A stretch of 44,603 nucleotides of DNA from a virus: positions 1 through 44,603 of the IMG/VR virus record IMGVR_UViG_3300028030_000272; one strand, given 5' to 3'. The number at the start of each line of letters is the position of its first letter. Position 1 is the first letter of the stretch. Positions 32,726-41,131 of the stretch are shown piece after piece. The translations under genes were made by a program, and so were the position numbers. The notes beneath the pieces were generated by a model, which worked only from the letters and a program-made list of their open reading frames with translations, was not told where the DNA came from and did no database searches.

Positions 32726-34898
32726 TATAAACATTGTAGGGGATGTTAGCTATATAACTTTTCATAATGAAGATTTCTACATTATGAAAGTAAAGACAAA
32801 TAAGGGAAGTACTACAGTAAAGGGTAATTATATAGGAAACGTTTCCGTTGGACAGACTCTTAAATTCACCGGATCATGGAATGAGCATAAAAAGTACGGT
32901 AAGTTTTTTGAATTTGAATACTGCGAGCCATATTTAGAAAAAACTAAAGATAGCATTATCAAATATATTTCATATAATATAGATGGTATTGGAATAACTA
33001 CAGCAAGAAGACTGTATGATCATTTTGGTGATAACGTAATTGAGATATTAGCTAAGGATCAAGATAAACTAAAAGAGGCAAAGTTTCTCAATAAGAGTCA
33101 AGTCAGTAGCATCAAACAGTATTGGTCCGTTAAGCTAAGAAACAATAAAGCTAGCGTTAAATTACTTCGATCCGGAGTAAAGATCAGACTCGTTAAAAAG
33201 ATCATAGAAAGGTTCGGGGAGTCCACATATGAGGTAATAAATGAAAATCCATATAAACTGATTGAGGTAGACGGGATTTCATTTAATTTGTGCGACTCTA
33301 TGGCGATATTGGGCGGGATCGATAAAGACAGCGATCACAGATACAAAGCTATTGTCATTAATGCCATCGACATGTCTAGGCTTGATGGGAACGCGTATGT
33401 TTTAACTAAAGATATCAATAAATACGTAAGTAAGATGTTTTGGAACGGTAGTATTCCCAAAATAAAACATGACGGTTCGTTTCCAGACTACGTATTAGTT
33501 AAGATACTATCTGATTTAAAAAATGATGGGATCATAGTAGTAGAGGGTGATAAAGTATATAAAACTGTTGATTATAATATTGAATCATATATAGCTAGAA
33601 TAGTGAATGATATGATAAATACTGAGAATGAGTATTTATCAAAACAATTGAAATCAATAGAAGAATCTGTTAAAGATTTTGAAAAGAATAATAAGATTCA
33701 ACTTTCTAAAAATCAAAAGCTCGCATTGGACATGTTAACAAAATCTAAGTTTTGTGTTGTGTCCGGTTTCCCTGGATCTGGAAAAACCACTGTTGTATCT
33801 GCTTTCATTTATATTTTTGAAAAAGCCGGTATTAATTACGAGCTTATGAGTCCGACCGGGATCGCTGCGAAGCGTCTTTCAATAGTGACAAATAGAGAGG
33901 CTAACACGATTCACCGAGCTTTAGGATATAACGGTGAATCGTGGCAATTCAATGAAAACAATAAGTATGACATCGATGCTGTTGTGATTGATGAAGTTTC
34001 AATGCTTGACAACTCAACGTTCCTTTCACTGTTAAAAGCCTTGAAGCCTACGACGATGGTGATCGCTATTGGAGACAATAATCAACTTCCGTCTGTTGGC
34101 ATTGGGGACGTGTTGAATCAACTCATGCAAAGTTCGCGCGTTGAGTCGGTGAAATTAACTAAGGTATTCAGACAATCTCATCAGTCAGACATCGTTGAGG
34201 TAGCGTCCTCGATTCTTTCTAACGATAGAGTTAGCACAAAGTATAACCCAAAGTCTGAGTTTGTTTTCATACAAAGAAAGCCACAGGACATTTTTACGGA
34301 TATAAATAATATCTCACGTATTTTGTTTGAAAAGGGGATGTCCTTTCAAGTCATGAGCCCTATGTACAAGGGAAACTTAGGTGTCGATAATTTGAATGAA
34401 CTTTTACGCCCGACACTAAATGATAAGTATGAACACAAAAAGAATATAAAATTTGGGAAATCTCGACTTTACGTCGGGGATCGTGTGATGTTCATAAAAA
34501 ATGATTACAACAATATGATATATAACGGTGATATCGGAAAAGTTGAGGATATGAACATCAAGGATAGTAAGATCAAAATCAAAGTGTTTAACTGGTTTGA
34601 TGGTGACTCATACTCAGATACTTCATTCAATTTTAGTATGAGTGAGGTGTTTTCGAATATTCGTGTGTCCTATGCGTGTACCGTTCATAAGGTTCAAGGG
34701 CAAGAATTTGACGCCATTATTATGCCTATTGTTGATGAGTATAGAATAATGTTATACAGGAATTTGATCTATACCGCGATCACAAGGGCGAAAAAACGTG
34801 TGTTTATAATAGGTCAAACGTCCGCGTTCAATAAGGCCCTGTCGAATGAAAGAAAAATAACAAGAAATTCTTCAATAAATGAGATGATAGATCGATAA
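32718..34898 (+). CDS. RecD2-type superfamily 1B DNA helicase
   Basis: Start chosen at ATG 32718; the TTG just before it is less likely. The 726-residue protein has an N-terminal OB-like and helix-hairpin-helix region (IDGIGITTARRLYDHFG near 90-105), Walker A GFPGSGKTT (about 350-358), Walker B VIDEVSMLD (about 423-431), motif III-like AIGDNNQLPSVG, and the C-terminal VHKVQGQEFDAI (about 656-667) and YTAITRAKKRVF motifs of SF1 helicases. RecD2 unwinds 5' to 3' and acts in replication-fork repair. It follows the ligase genes and precedes the SbcD-like nuclease, forming a recombination-repair set. Confidence 0.85.
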   Translation: MSSINIVGDVSYITFHNEDFYIMKVKTNKGSTTVKGNYIGNVSVGQTLKFTGSWNEHKKYGKFFEFEYCEPYLEKTKDSIIKYISYNIDGIGITTARRLYDHFGDNVIEILAKDQDKLKEAKFLNKSQVSSIKQYWSVKLRNNKASVKLLRSGVKIRLVKKIIERFGESTYEVINENPYKLIEVDGISFNLCDSMAILGGIDKDSDHRYKAIVINAIDMSRLDGNAYVLTKDINKYVSKMFWNGSIPKIKHDGSFPDYVLVKILSDLKNDGIIVVEGDKVYKTVDYNIESYIARIVNDMINTENEYLSKQLKSIEESVKDFEKNNKIQLSKNQKLALDMLTKSKFCVVSGFPGSGKTTVVSAFIYIFEKAGINYELMSPTGIAAKRLSIVTNREANTIHRALGYNGESWQFNENNKYDIDAVVIDEVSMLDNSTFLSLLKALKPTTMVIAIGDNNQLPSVGIGDVLNQLMQSSRVESVKLTKVFRQSHQSDIVEVASSILSNDRVSTKYNPKSEFVFIQRKPQDIFTDINNISRILFEKGMSFQVMSPMYKGNLGVDNLNELLRPTLNDKYEHKKNIKFGKSRLYVGDRVMFIKNDYNNMIYNGDIGKVEDMNIKDSKIKIKVFNWFDGDSYSDTSFNFSMSEVFSNIRVSYACTVHKVQGQEFDAIIMPIVDEYRIMLYRNLIYTAITRAKKRVFIIGQTSAFNKALSNERKITRNSSINEMIDR

Positions 34899-34912
34899 AT
34901 GTAATTTACTTT

Positions 34913-35899
34913 ATGATTAGGCTACTTTTTTCTACGGATGAACACATCTCAGGGATAAATCCGGCATACAGAAAAGACGATTACCTTGAGACGATACTAA
35001 ACAAGATTCGTTGGCAGCTCAATTTTGCTCGTGAAAACGACGTTGATGCCATACTTCATGGAGGGGATCTATTTAATCTAAAAAAACCTAGTAGAACCTC
35101 ACATAAAGTGATTAACGCTACGATTTCGGCACTAAATGAATCGCCGTGTCTTAATTACGCGATTTTAGGGAATCATGATTACTCTGATTATTCTGACCTT
35201 ATGAGTCAACCGATCGGTGTTTTAATGAATGGGGATCATATCATTCACTTGTCTCATGAACAGTTCAGATCGGACGTCACCGTTGGAGTGGTAGGTGTAG
35301 ATTATAAATACGGGCATGATTACGATCACATCACAAGTTCGTTGAGCGGGAAGCTCGAACTTCTTCCCGAGTGTGATTTCACTGTCGGCATTTTGCATAC
35401 GTTAAGTTCAATGACCGGGGTGTCCGATATCTACGGTGAATACTGCTTGAATATCAACAAATTGTCTAGGGAACCGTTTTGTCCTGATGTTGTCATGATC
35501 GGACATGAGCATAAACAATACGGAGTCGATGAAATTAACGGTCATTTCTTTGTAAGAAATGGGTCACTGTCTAGAGTCGCATTGAATGATAACACACTGA
35601 TGCACAAACCATCAGTTACAATGTTACAATTTTCTAAAGACGGCATTGAAATTACAACACATGTCGTTGATCACCAACCGGCGCATGAAGTTTTTGATAT
35701 TGAAAGGAAAAGCAGAGTAAAGAAAGAAAATAAAATACTGGATGAGTTTATTGAAAAACTTAAGGGAAGTTTTAGTAGTTCTGATGAACTCGATAGGGTC
35801 TACGATGAATTTGTTGGATCTAAGGATTTTCCACAAAAGTTAAAGAATATCGTAGATGAAATACTAAAAGAAGCTGACTATAAAAAGAGCACAAAATGA
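34913..35899 (+). CDS. SbcD/Mre11-like nuclease (T4 gp47 type)
   Basis: The 328-residue calcineurin-like phosphoesterase has the five motifs in order: STDEH (Asp 9, His 11), GGDLFN (50-55), GNHDY (86-90), ILHT (His 162) and GHEH (197-200). These bind two metal ions. SbcD, with SbcC, trims DNA ends and opens hairpins; T4 gp47/gp46 do this for recombination-dependent replication. The C-terminal about 80 residues form the helical capping region that contacts the ATPase. The ATGA overlap couples it to the next gene. The matching SbcC-like partner at 38156-38752 is only a half ATPase. Confidence 0.85.
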   Translation: MIRLLFSTDEHISGINPAYRKDDYLETILNKIRWQLNFARENDVDAILHGGDLFNLKKPSRTSHKVINATISALNESPCLNYAILGNHDYSDYSDLMSQPIGVLMNGDHIIHLSHEQFRSDVTVGVVGVDYKYGHDYDHITSSLSGKLELLPECDFTVGILHTLSSMTGVSDIYGEYCLNINKLSREPFCPDVVMIGHEHKQYGVDEINGHFFVRNGSLSRVALNDNTLMHKPSVTMLQFSKDGIEITTHVVDHQPAHEVFDIERKSRVKKENKILDEFIEKLKGSFSSSDELDRVYDEFVGSKDFPQKLKNIVDEILKEADYKKSTK

Positions 35900-36732
35900 T
35901 ATATATTAGCTATTCCGGTAAGAAAACGTACCTACAATGTCCATTAAAGTATAAATATATATACATAAATAGATTAGCGATTAAGGGTGATAGGACTGCT
36001 GCCATTCGTGGGATTGTGATCGATAATCTGTTTGAAAAATTCTATAATGACAAATTATATATCAAAAATCAGAAAGAAAAGAACTTCGGGTTAGAATCAT
36101 ACGTAGACTATGTGATCGATCGAGTATTTGAAAAGGAAGCATTACTCCCTGAGGATAACGTTGAATTCCGATATAGGCTAAAGCAAGAAACGATAGCTAA
36201 AATCGAGCCCACGTTAGAAACAATAAAAAAGCATAAACTGATAAAAGATAACAGTAAATCGTCTGTTAACTTATCTACTCATATTAGAGTTAGTAAGTTT
36301 AGTGATACCGTTAAACTAGTAGGGATCGCTGATTTTATTCATGGGTACGGAAAGTCTGTTTGGATACTAGACGGTAAGAATTACATGAAAAAAGAAGCGG
36401 ATTTGGATCAGCTTCTTTTCTACGCTACTTTGTATGCTTTTAAATACAAGGTTGTTCCCTCACGTCTCGGGTTTCTTTTTTACATGTTCAAGGATGATCA
36501 ACTTCAGTGGGTTGACTTCAATGAAGATATGCTAAGGGAATCATTCAACAAAACGATTCATGTAATTTCTGAGATCAGAAAGGGAAAGTTCCATCCTAAA
36601 CCGTCAGTGAGTTCGTGTGCTAACTGTAAATTTAGACACATATGTGAACATGGAAAAGCATTGGATGAAGAGATAAGGTTAGAAAAGGGCATACTGGTTG
36701 AAAGTAGTCTGTTTGATTTGGAGAAAATATAA
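35896..36732 (+). CDS. Cas4/RecB-like PD-(D/E)XK exonuclease with Fe-S cysteines
   Basis: The 278-residue protein has a YSGKKTYLQCPLKY start (Cys 15), the PD-(D/E)XK core with Asp 146 (GIADFIHG) and DGK (159-161), the DQLLFYA helix (171-177) and a C-terminal CANCKFRHIC (C241, C244, C250). One early Cys and three late ones form the 4Fe-4S layout of Cas4 and AddB-type nucleases. It should degrade or process DNA ends. The third core residue is Asp rather than Glu (DGK, not E-x-K), which is allowed in this family. Its place between SbcD-like, clamp and SbcC-like genes marks it as a recombination enzyme and not part of a CRISPR system; no array or cas1 is present. Confidence 0.8.
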   Translation: MIYISYSGKKTYLQCPLKYKYIYINRLAIKGDRTAAIRGIVIDNLFEKFYNDKLYIKNQKEKNFGLESYVDYVIDRVFEKEALLPEDNVEFRYRLKQETIAKIEPTLETIKKHKLIKDNSKSSVNLSTHIRVSKFSDTVKLVGIADFIHGYGKSVWILDGKNYMKKEADLDQLLFYATLYAFKYKVVPSRLGFLFYMFKDDQLQWVDFNEDMLRESFNKTIHVISEIRKGKFHPKPSVSSCANCKFRHICEHGKALDEEIRLEKGILVESSLFDLEKI

Positions 36733-37046
36733 TGATCAATTTTGACGATGTTGACGTGAAAGTAGCGAAGGAATCTATCGAGTCTAAATTCAATGACTTG
36801 AAAAGGCGCATTGAAAAGCTAAAGTCTGATAAACAAAAGATCGATGCGGTTTTATCGGTGAAGATGAATCAACGGGCTGAATTGATTGAAAAGATCAAGA
36901 AAATGGGGTATAACCCGGACGATTTGAAAAATCAAATCGATGAAAAGAGAAGAGTTTTGAACATAACACTTAACAACATAAACAAAGAGGTTCAGTTTTT
37001 AGAAGAAAAGATTGAACCGATGTTAGAAGCCATCTCAAAGATGTAA
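36732..37046 (+). CDS. Small coiled-coil protein
   Basis: The 104-residue product is almost continuous amphipathic helix (FNDLKRRIEKLKSDKQKID, then NINKEVQFLEEKIEPMLEAI) with a short turn containing YNPDD near the middle, so it could fold as an antiparallel coiled-coil hairpin. It overlaps the upstream stop by one base and lies next to nuclease, clamp and SbcC-like genes. That raises the idea that it supplies part of an SbcC-type coiled coil. No family is recognised and no Walker motif is present. Confidence 0.55.
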   Translation: MINFDDVDVKVAKESIESKFNDLKRRIEKLKSDKQKIDAVLSVKMNQRAELIEKIKKMGYNPDDLKNQIDEKRRVLNITLNNINKEVQFLEEKIEPMLEAISKM

Positions 37047-37058
37047 GGACAATACAGT

Positions 37059-38153
37059 ATGTCAACAATGAGCTTCAATGATCAGGCAGTCAAGAAACTT
37101 CTTAACGCTAAACTGGTTAAACCGTCATCAGCATTTTATAATATTCAACCGTATGATGGAGGTATGTCGATTTCGTCTATTGATACACGTCGGATGATCA
37201 AACTATCGGTGTTATGTGATAGTGTTGATGGTGTGGTAGATAACAAGTCAGAATATTTTATCCCTATCAAGAAACTTAATTTATTCTCATATCCTGGGTC
37301 TTACAGGTTAAAATTTAACGAGGATCACATTCTTGTTAACATCAAATCAGATGTAGGGAAAAAGAGCGCGAAGATTCGTCGTAAGAACATGCGTCAGTAC
37401 ATGTTTGATAATTTTAAGATTTTTGATGAGGTAGAGCCGGTTTCTATTGATTCAGACGTTTTACGAACGATCTTGAAAAATCTGTCGGCATCAGCTCAGA
37501 TTAAAGAAACGAAAACTGACGCCGATATGAAGAAAAATAAGATTCAATTTTACGGTCAGGCATCGGTCGCGATTTCGGACGCCACATACTATGGGACTTT
37601 CTGTTACCACGATGACATTAAGTTTGATATATCGATTTCATCAGCGGACGTACCTATCGTCATGGGCTTCTGTGATATTTCCGAAGGCCCGATTGAAATG
37701 TATGATGCAAAAACCCATTTCATGTGTAAGAATTCAAACGAGGATACTCTTCTTATCACGAAAGTAGTGACTGAAAGAAGTGAACTATTTGAAATTGAGG
37801 ATGAGTATGAACACGTGATTGAAATTGATCTGGCGATGTTGAAAGACGCCGTTAAATGGGCGATCGAATCGATCGATGGGACTCAGCGTGTTAAGTTCAA
37901 GTTTGACGGTAATGTGATTGAAATGCTATCTAGTGGGTCCATGATATCATCTCTTTATACAATGACGGATTCAAAACCGTTTGATGTTGACCTTCCGATT
38001 CAGATTGTATCAAACATCATTCATAACATAAAAGGAAAAACCATTAAGTTCAAGTATAAGAACAAGTCTACTCCGACTATCGTTGAAATTAATGGTGATA
38101 AAGACGACGAAGTTCAAACCAGATACTTCATTTCAGCTATGCTACAGAGGTAA
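37059..38153 (+). CDS. Beta sliding clamp-like protein (DnaN-like)
   Basis: The 364-residue length matches bacterial DnaN (about 366). The chain reads as three beta-rich repeats, and the last 90 residues fit clamp domain 3: KPFDVDLPIQIVSNIIHNI, the KGKTIKFKYKN strand pair and a C-terminal YFISAMLQR, where DnaN ends in Y-x-x-M-P-M/V-R-L. The preceding DLAMLKDAVKWAIESIDG resembles the helix before domain 3. The protein would encircle DNA and tether the polymerase. Sequence identity is low, so the call rests on length, layout, the C-terminus and the presence of DnaX, delta-like and delta-prime-like genes. Confidence 0.65.
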   Translation: MSTMSFNDQAVKKLLNAKLVKPSSAFYNIQPYDGGMSISSIDTRRMIKLSVLCDSVDGVVDNKSEYFIPIKKLNLFSYPGSYRLKFNEDHILVNIKSDVGKKSAKIRRKNMRQYMFDNFKIFDEVEPVSIDSDVLRTILKNLSASAQIKETKTDADMKKNKIQFYGQASVAISDATYYGTFCYHDDIKFDISISSADVPIVMGFCDISEGPIEMYDAKTHFMCKNSNEDTLLITKVVTERSELFEIEDEYEHVIEIDLAMLKDAVKWAIESIDGTQRVKFKFDGNVIEMLSSGSMISSLYTMTDSKPFDVDLPIQIVSNIIHNIKGKTIKFKYKNKSTPTIVEINGDKDDEVQTRYFISAMLQR

Positions 38154-38155
38154 AT

Positions 38156-38752
38156 ATGGATCTTAATGAAGCCGTATCTAGGGTCGGGGTTCACTACGAC
38201 ATACTCTCGAAGCAACTGGCTGAAAAGAAATTGGCGTTGAAACAGTTTGATGAACAAATACAACTTCATAAAAAATCAACGGAGATTTTTAAGCTGTGGC
38301 TCAATAATATGATGAATGAGTCCCTTAACGCTATTGAGCCCATAGTCACATCGGGGATTTCATCTGTCATTGATGATCAGTCGATCAAATTTAAGATCGA
38401 TAGGTTAATGAAAAATAACCGGCTCATTTTTAAGTTTAACATTGAAAATGATGGTGTATCCGGTGATCCGATGAAGTCATTCGGTGGCGGTGTTGTCATG
38501 GTAGCGTCGTTTGTTTTAAGGGTCGTTATCATGTCAAAGATAGGGAACGGTGGTTTGTTATTACTTGATGAGTCTCTTAACGCTTTAGCCAATAAGTATA
38601 TAGACAATGCGTCTGAACTTATGAGAAAACTATCACAGGAAACTGGCATAAACATACTTATGGTGACTCATAATGACAAATTCATAGATGGGTCAGATGT
38701 TTCATATAGTTGTGATAAGGATGACGCATTGATCATATCAAAGGTATTGTAA
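38156..38752 (+). CDS. SbcC/Rad50-like C-terminal half ATPase without P-loop
   Basis: The 198-residue protein begins with a coiled-coil helix (about 15-60) and then carries only the second half of an ABC ATPase head: signature SFGGG (108-112), Walker B LLLLDESL (134-141) with the catalytic Glu, and the H-loop THN (171-173). The Walker A half of Rad50/SbcC is absent, and no plus-strand gene nearby supplies one. It starts 2 bases after the clamp-like gene. The intact signature and Glu suggest it is functional with a partner P-loop protein elsewhere in the genome or from the host. The SbcD-like nuclease upstream is the likely partner. Confidence 0.7.
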   Translation: MDLNEAVSRVGVHYDILSKQLAEKKLALKQFDEQIQLHKKSTEIFKLWLNNMMNESLNAIEPIVTSGISSVIDDQSIKFKIDRLMKNNRLIFKFNIENDGVSGDPMKSFGGGVVMVASFVLRVVIMSKIGNGGLLLLDESLNALANKYIDNASELMRKLSQETGINILMVTHNDKFIDGSDVSYSCDKDDALIISKVL

Positions 38753-38759
38753 AATTACC

Positions 38760-39275
38760 ATGCGATCAGAACAAGAAATAGAAAAACGAATACAAAAGTT
38801 AACGAATCGATATGTTCAAAATCATGTGAAGGAAAATTTGAATAAGAGTCCTGGCAATTGTGTATACTCACAATTGTATGAGAACGATGAGTATACACAG
38901 TCTGAATCGTATGATGTTGCATACTCAAAGACAAAATCTACAACACTATTAGTAGTAAATAGTGTTGATAGTTCATACATATGTACGTATGGTGAAAACG
39001 GTAACAGATGGAATGGAATAATATGTGACGAAAATGTGTGTAAAAAATGTAAAAAGTTCCTGTCAAAGTCTATAAGTAAACAAGACATGGAACAGCTTAT
39101 GAACGATGATGATTATCTGAATGAAAATCATAGAGATATCGTTGAACTTCGTTGGGCACTCGGTGAAAAGCCACAACCGGAACTTTCTTTTATATCGCTT
39201 CTCATGATAAGTATCTATTCGATGTTCGTGAAAATGCTAAGTGTAGTATCATCTATAGGGAAGCTGATCAAATGA
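38760..39275 (+). CDS. Hypothetical protein with Cys pair and C-terminal membrane-like helix
   Basis: The 171-residue product has a basic coiled N-terminus, ICDENVCKKCKK in the middle (a possible metal site with another Cys upstream at CTYGENG) and a C-terminal hydrophobic stretch (SFISLLMISIYSMFVKMLSV) that could be a membrane anchor. It is ATGA-coupled to the next gene. Family not recognised. The gene is also unusual at DNA level: three perfect inverted repeats fall within 38855-38967. Confidence 0.55.
   Translation: MRSEQEIEKRIQKLTNRYVQNHVKENLNKSPGNCVYSQLYENDEYTQSESYDVAYSKTKSTTLLVVNSVDSSYICTYGENGNRWNGIICDENVCKKCKKFLSKSISKQDMEQLMNDDDYLNENHRDIVELRWALGEKPQPELSFISLLMISIYSMFVKMLSVVSSIGKLIK
38855..38967. 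repeat. Cluster of perfect inverted repeats inside a gene
   Basis: CAATTGTG (38855-38862) pairs with CACAATTG (38869-38876). GTGTATACTCA (38860-38870) pairs with TGAGTATACAC (38888-38898). CAACACTAT (38941-38949) pairs with ATAGTGTTG (38959-38967). The first two overlap and are mutually exclusive, as in switch-like RNA structures or operator pairs. Confidence 0.55.
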
Positions 39276-39895
39276 TAATCACCTCCATTTTAGAAAATGA
39301 CCTTCATCGGTCGAAGGATAAAGAAAGACAACCTTTGATGGTTGAAGTTCCCTCAAAGAGTGACTTCATTCCTTGTGTGATATCAAATACTCATGGAGAG
39401 TTTGTGATATCATATAAACTGTTTGAAGATAACGGCAGGGAATACTCTAGGGTGGGGATTTTTGATCATGATCAGTCAAAGATTGATCTTGTAATTAATG
39501 ATCTGTTTACAGCCGCTTATCTTCTTTCGATAAAACAAGGGTGGAGTAACATCTTTTCACCGGACGGTTCTGTATCAAAACAAAAAGCGGTGTCAAATGC
39601 TTTTAACTATATTTTTAAACAATCAGGTGAAATCGGACAACCTAGCGTTTGTTTGATTCCTGATAGTTTTGATAAAGACACGATCATTGAGTGGTTTGAC
39701 GATGGAACGATAGATGTAAATTCAATGGGAGTTTACAAATACCACAAATGGTGTAGATTAGTTAGCACAAATACAGATAGGATCGTGTTTTTGTCACTTC
39801 CTGAATACGTGGGTATGTACACTCACTTTTTATCCGGCGGCGTTGGATTTTTACTTCATAACGTACGCCGTGCGATAGCGTTTGTTGAAATATGA
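39272..39895 (+). CDS. Hypothetical protein between membrane-like and primase genes
   Basis: The 207-residue product is not recognised. It is an alpha/beta protein with a glycine-containing C-terminal block (LPEYVGMYTHFLSGGVGFLLHNVRRA) and a central IKQGWSNIFSPDG segment. It has no signal peptide or clear catalytic motif. It is translationally coupled on both sides (ATGA with 38760-39275 and with the primase gene), so it probably acts with the primase or recombination proteins. It would be a good candidate for a replisome accessory factor, but that is inference from position. Confidence 0.5.
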   Translation: MIITSILENDLHRSKDKERQPLMVEVPSKSDFIPCVISNTHGEFVISYKLFEDNGREYSRVGIFDHDQSKIDLVINDLFTAAYLLSIKQGWSNIFSPDGSVSKQKAVSNAFNYIFKQSGEIGQPSVCLIPDSFDKDTIIEWFDDGTIDVNSMGVYKYHKWCRLVSTNTDRIVFLSLPEYVGMYTHFLSGGVGFLLHNVRRAIAFVEI

Positions 39896-40593
39896 ACTTT
39901 GTTGACAGATTCGTTGAATGGTGCAGTAGTCAAGTATTTGAAAACGACAAAGCGTTAGAATACTTGAGAGGTCGTGGAGTAACAGACGATCAAATTAAAC
40001 TTCATAGAATCGGTTACTGTCCTGGTTTGTACGTTTGTGATGAAGATTTGGACGGTGAAGATTGTAAAGAGATGAACAGATGGTCGAAGGGCGGTGAACT
40101 ACTGAATAAATCGATCATTTTACCAATCACATCATATACAGGGAAAACGTATGGGTTCCAATCTCGATCATTAGACAAGAAAAACTACGAAACTTATATC
40201 ATTAAAAGAAGACCTGAGGCTTTCTTTTTTGGTATAGGGGAAAATATGGACAGTATATGGTCTAAAAAATCAATAATAATAACAGAAGGAGCATTTGATC
40301 AATTAATAGCAGAAAGATATATTGGTAGAAATAGCGTGGCAATTTTGACTAATACACTAAGCAATAATCATGCGAAATTTATTACACGATTTACCGACAA
40401 TGTTGTTTTTTGTCTCGATAATGATCGGGCTGGTTTGGACGGACTTGATCGATCTTCTTACAAAATTAAATCGATAAGAAAGGATATAGAAATCAATGTC
40501 GTAAAGATTAAGGGAGCGAAAGATTTAAACGAGCTATGGGTGTCATCATCGATGTCATCAATTAAACAAGTAGCTTATGATCCAACAGGTTAA
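39892..40593 (+). CDS. DnaG-type primase catalytic core (TOPRIM), no zinc domain
   Basis: The 233-residue protein starts at the DnaG core: ALEYLRGRGVTDDQI (21-35), GYCPG, then KSIILPIT and the TOPRIM domain with IITEGAFD (Glu 132) and CLDNDRAG (Asp 176, Asp 178), the metal-binding residues. Bacterial DnaG is about 580 residues, with an N-terminal CHC2 zinc-binding domain and a C-terminal helicase-binding domain; both are missing. It may need a partner for template recognition, perhaps one of the small zinc-ribbon proteins in this window. ATGA coupling links it to the gene upstream. Confidence 0.82.
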   Translation: MNFVDRFVEWCSSQVFENDKALEYLRGRGVTDDQIKLHRIGYCPGLYVCDEDLDGEDCKEMNRWSKGGELLNKSIILPITSYTGKTYGFQSRSLDKKNYETYIIKRRPEAFFFGIGENMDSIWSKKSIIITEGAFDQLIAERYIGRNSVAILTNTLSNNHAKFITRFTDNVVFCLDNDRAGLDGLDRSSYKIKSIRKDIEINVVKIKGAKDLNELWVSSSMSSIKQVAYDPTG

Positions 40594-40616
40594 GTAATTC
40601 TGACGAAGGTAGAAAA

Positions 40617-41057
40617 ATGGCTAATATTGAATACGGAATGGCTGAGAGTGTTAAAGAAGTAGCGGAACGTTTGATCCCGGAAATTAACCCGGATATCGCT
40701 AGTGCAAATATTTTGTACTTGTTCAAATCAAAGCCGTTCAAACAATCTGGGAATATCATTCCCGGAGTAGTGAAGAAGGTTCCTGATTGGGTGCAGTATG
40801 TCACAGAGTTTGATTTTGTGATTATTGTCGGACTTCCGACTTGGAATGAATACTCAAGCACCCAGAGAACCGCCGCTGTTGATCATTTGATCTCAATGAT
40901 TTCGGCGGAAGAGGATGAACAAACAGGGGAGATGAAATACGCAATCAAAAAGCCCACGGTTCAAGAGTTCCCTGAGGTTGTTGCTAGAAACGGCTTGTGG
41001 AATGATGAGATCACTGATATGGCGTCGAAACTCGCTGGTGCTAGATCTAACACTTAA
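40617..41057 (+). CDS. Phage metallopeptidase-like fold with lost HExxH
   Basis: The 146-residue protein resembles the putative phage metallopeptidase family. It has the N-terminal EVAERLIPEINPD and ILYLFKSKPF, FDFVIIVGLPTWNEYSSTQR (65-84), and the later VQEFPEVVARNGLWNDE segment. In active members the next stretch reads ALLDHELCH with an HExxH zinc motif. Here it is AAVDHLISM: His 90 stays, Glu becomes Leu 91 and the second His becomes Met 94. The protein therefore cannot be a conventional zinc peptidase. GAAGGTAG gives a good ribosome binding site. It sits between primase and dnaX, with a terminator after it, and may have a structural or regulatory role. Confidence 0.65.
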   Translation: MANIEYGMAESVKEVAERLIPEINPDIASANILYLFKSKPFKQSGNIIPGVVKKVPDWVQYVTEFDFVIIVGLPTWNEYSSTQRTAAVDHLISMISAEEDEQTGEMKYAIKKPTVQEFPEVVARNGLWNDEITDMASKLAGARSNT

Positions 41058-41079
41058 CTGTTTAATTTTACGTTTACCT

Positions 41080-41116
41080 ATCAAGGGGAAAGTTTTAACT
41101 CGGCTTTCCCCTTGAT
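41080..41116 (+). terminator. Hairpin terminator after the primase-metallopeptidase unit
   Basis: ATCAAGGGGAAAG (41080-41092) pairs with CTTTCCCCTTGAT (41104-41116), a 13-base-pair stem with an 11-base loop, followed by TTGT. It ends the long unit that begins at ligA, and dnaX then has its own motif upstream. Confidence 0.75.
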
Positions 41117-41131
41117 TTGTATATGACGACA

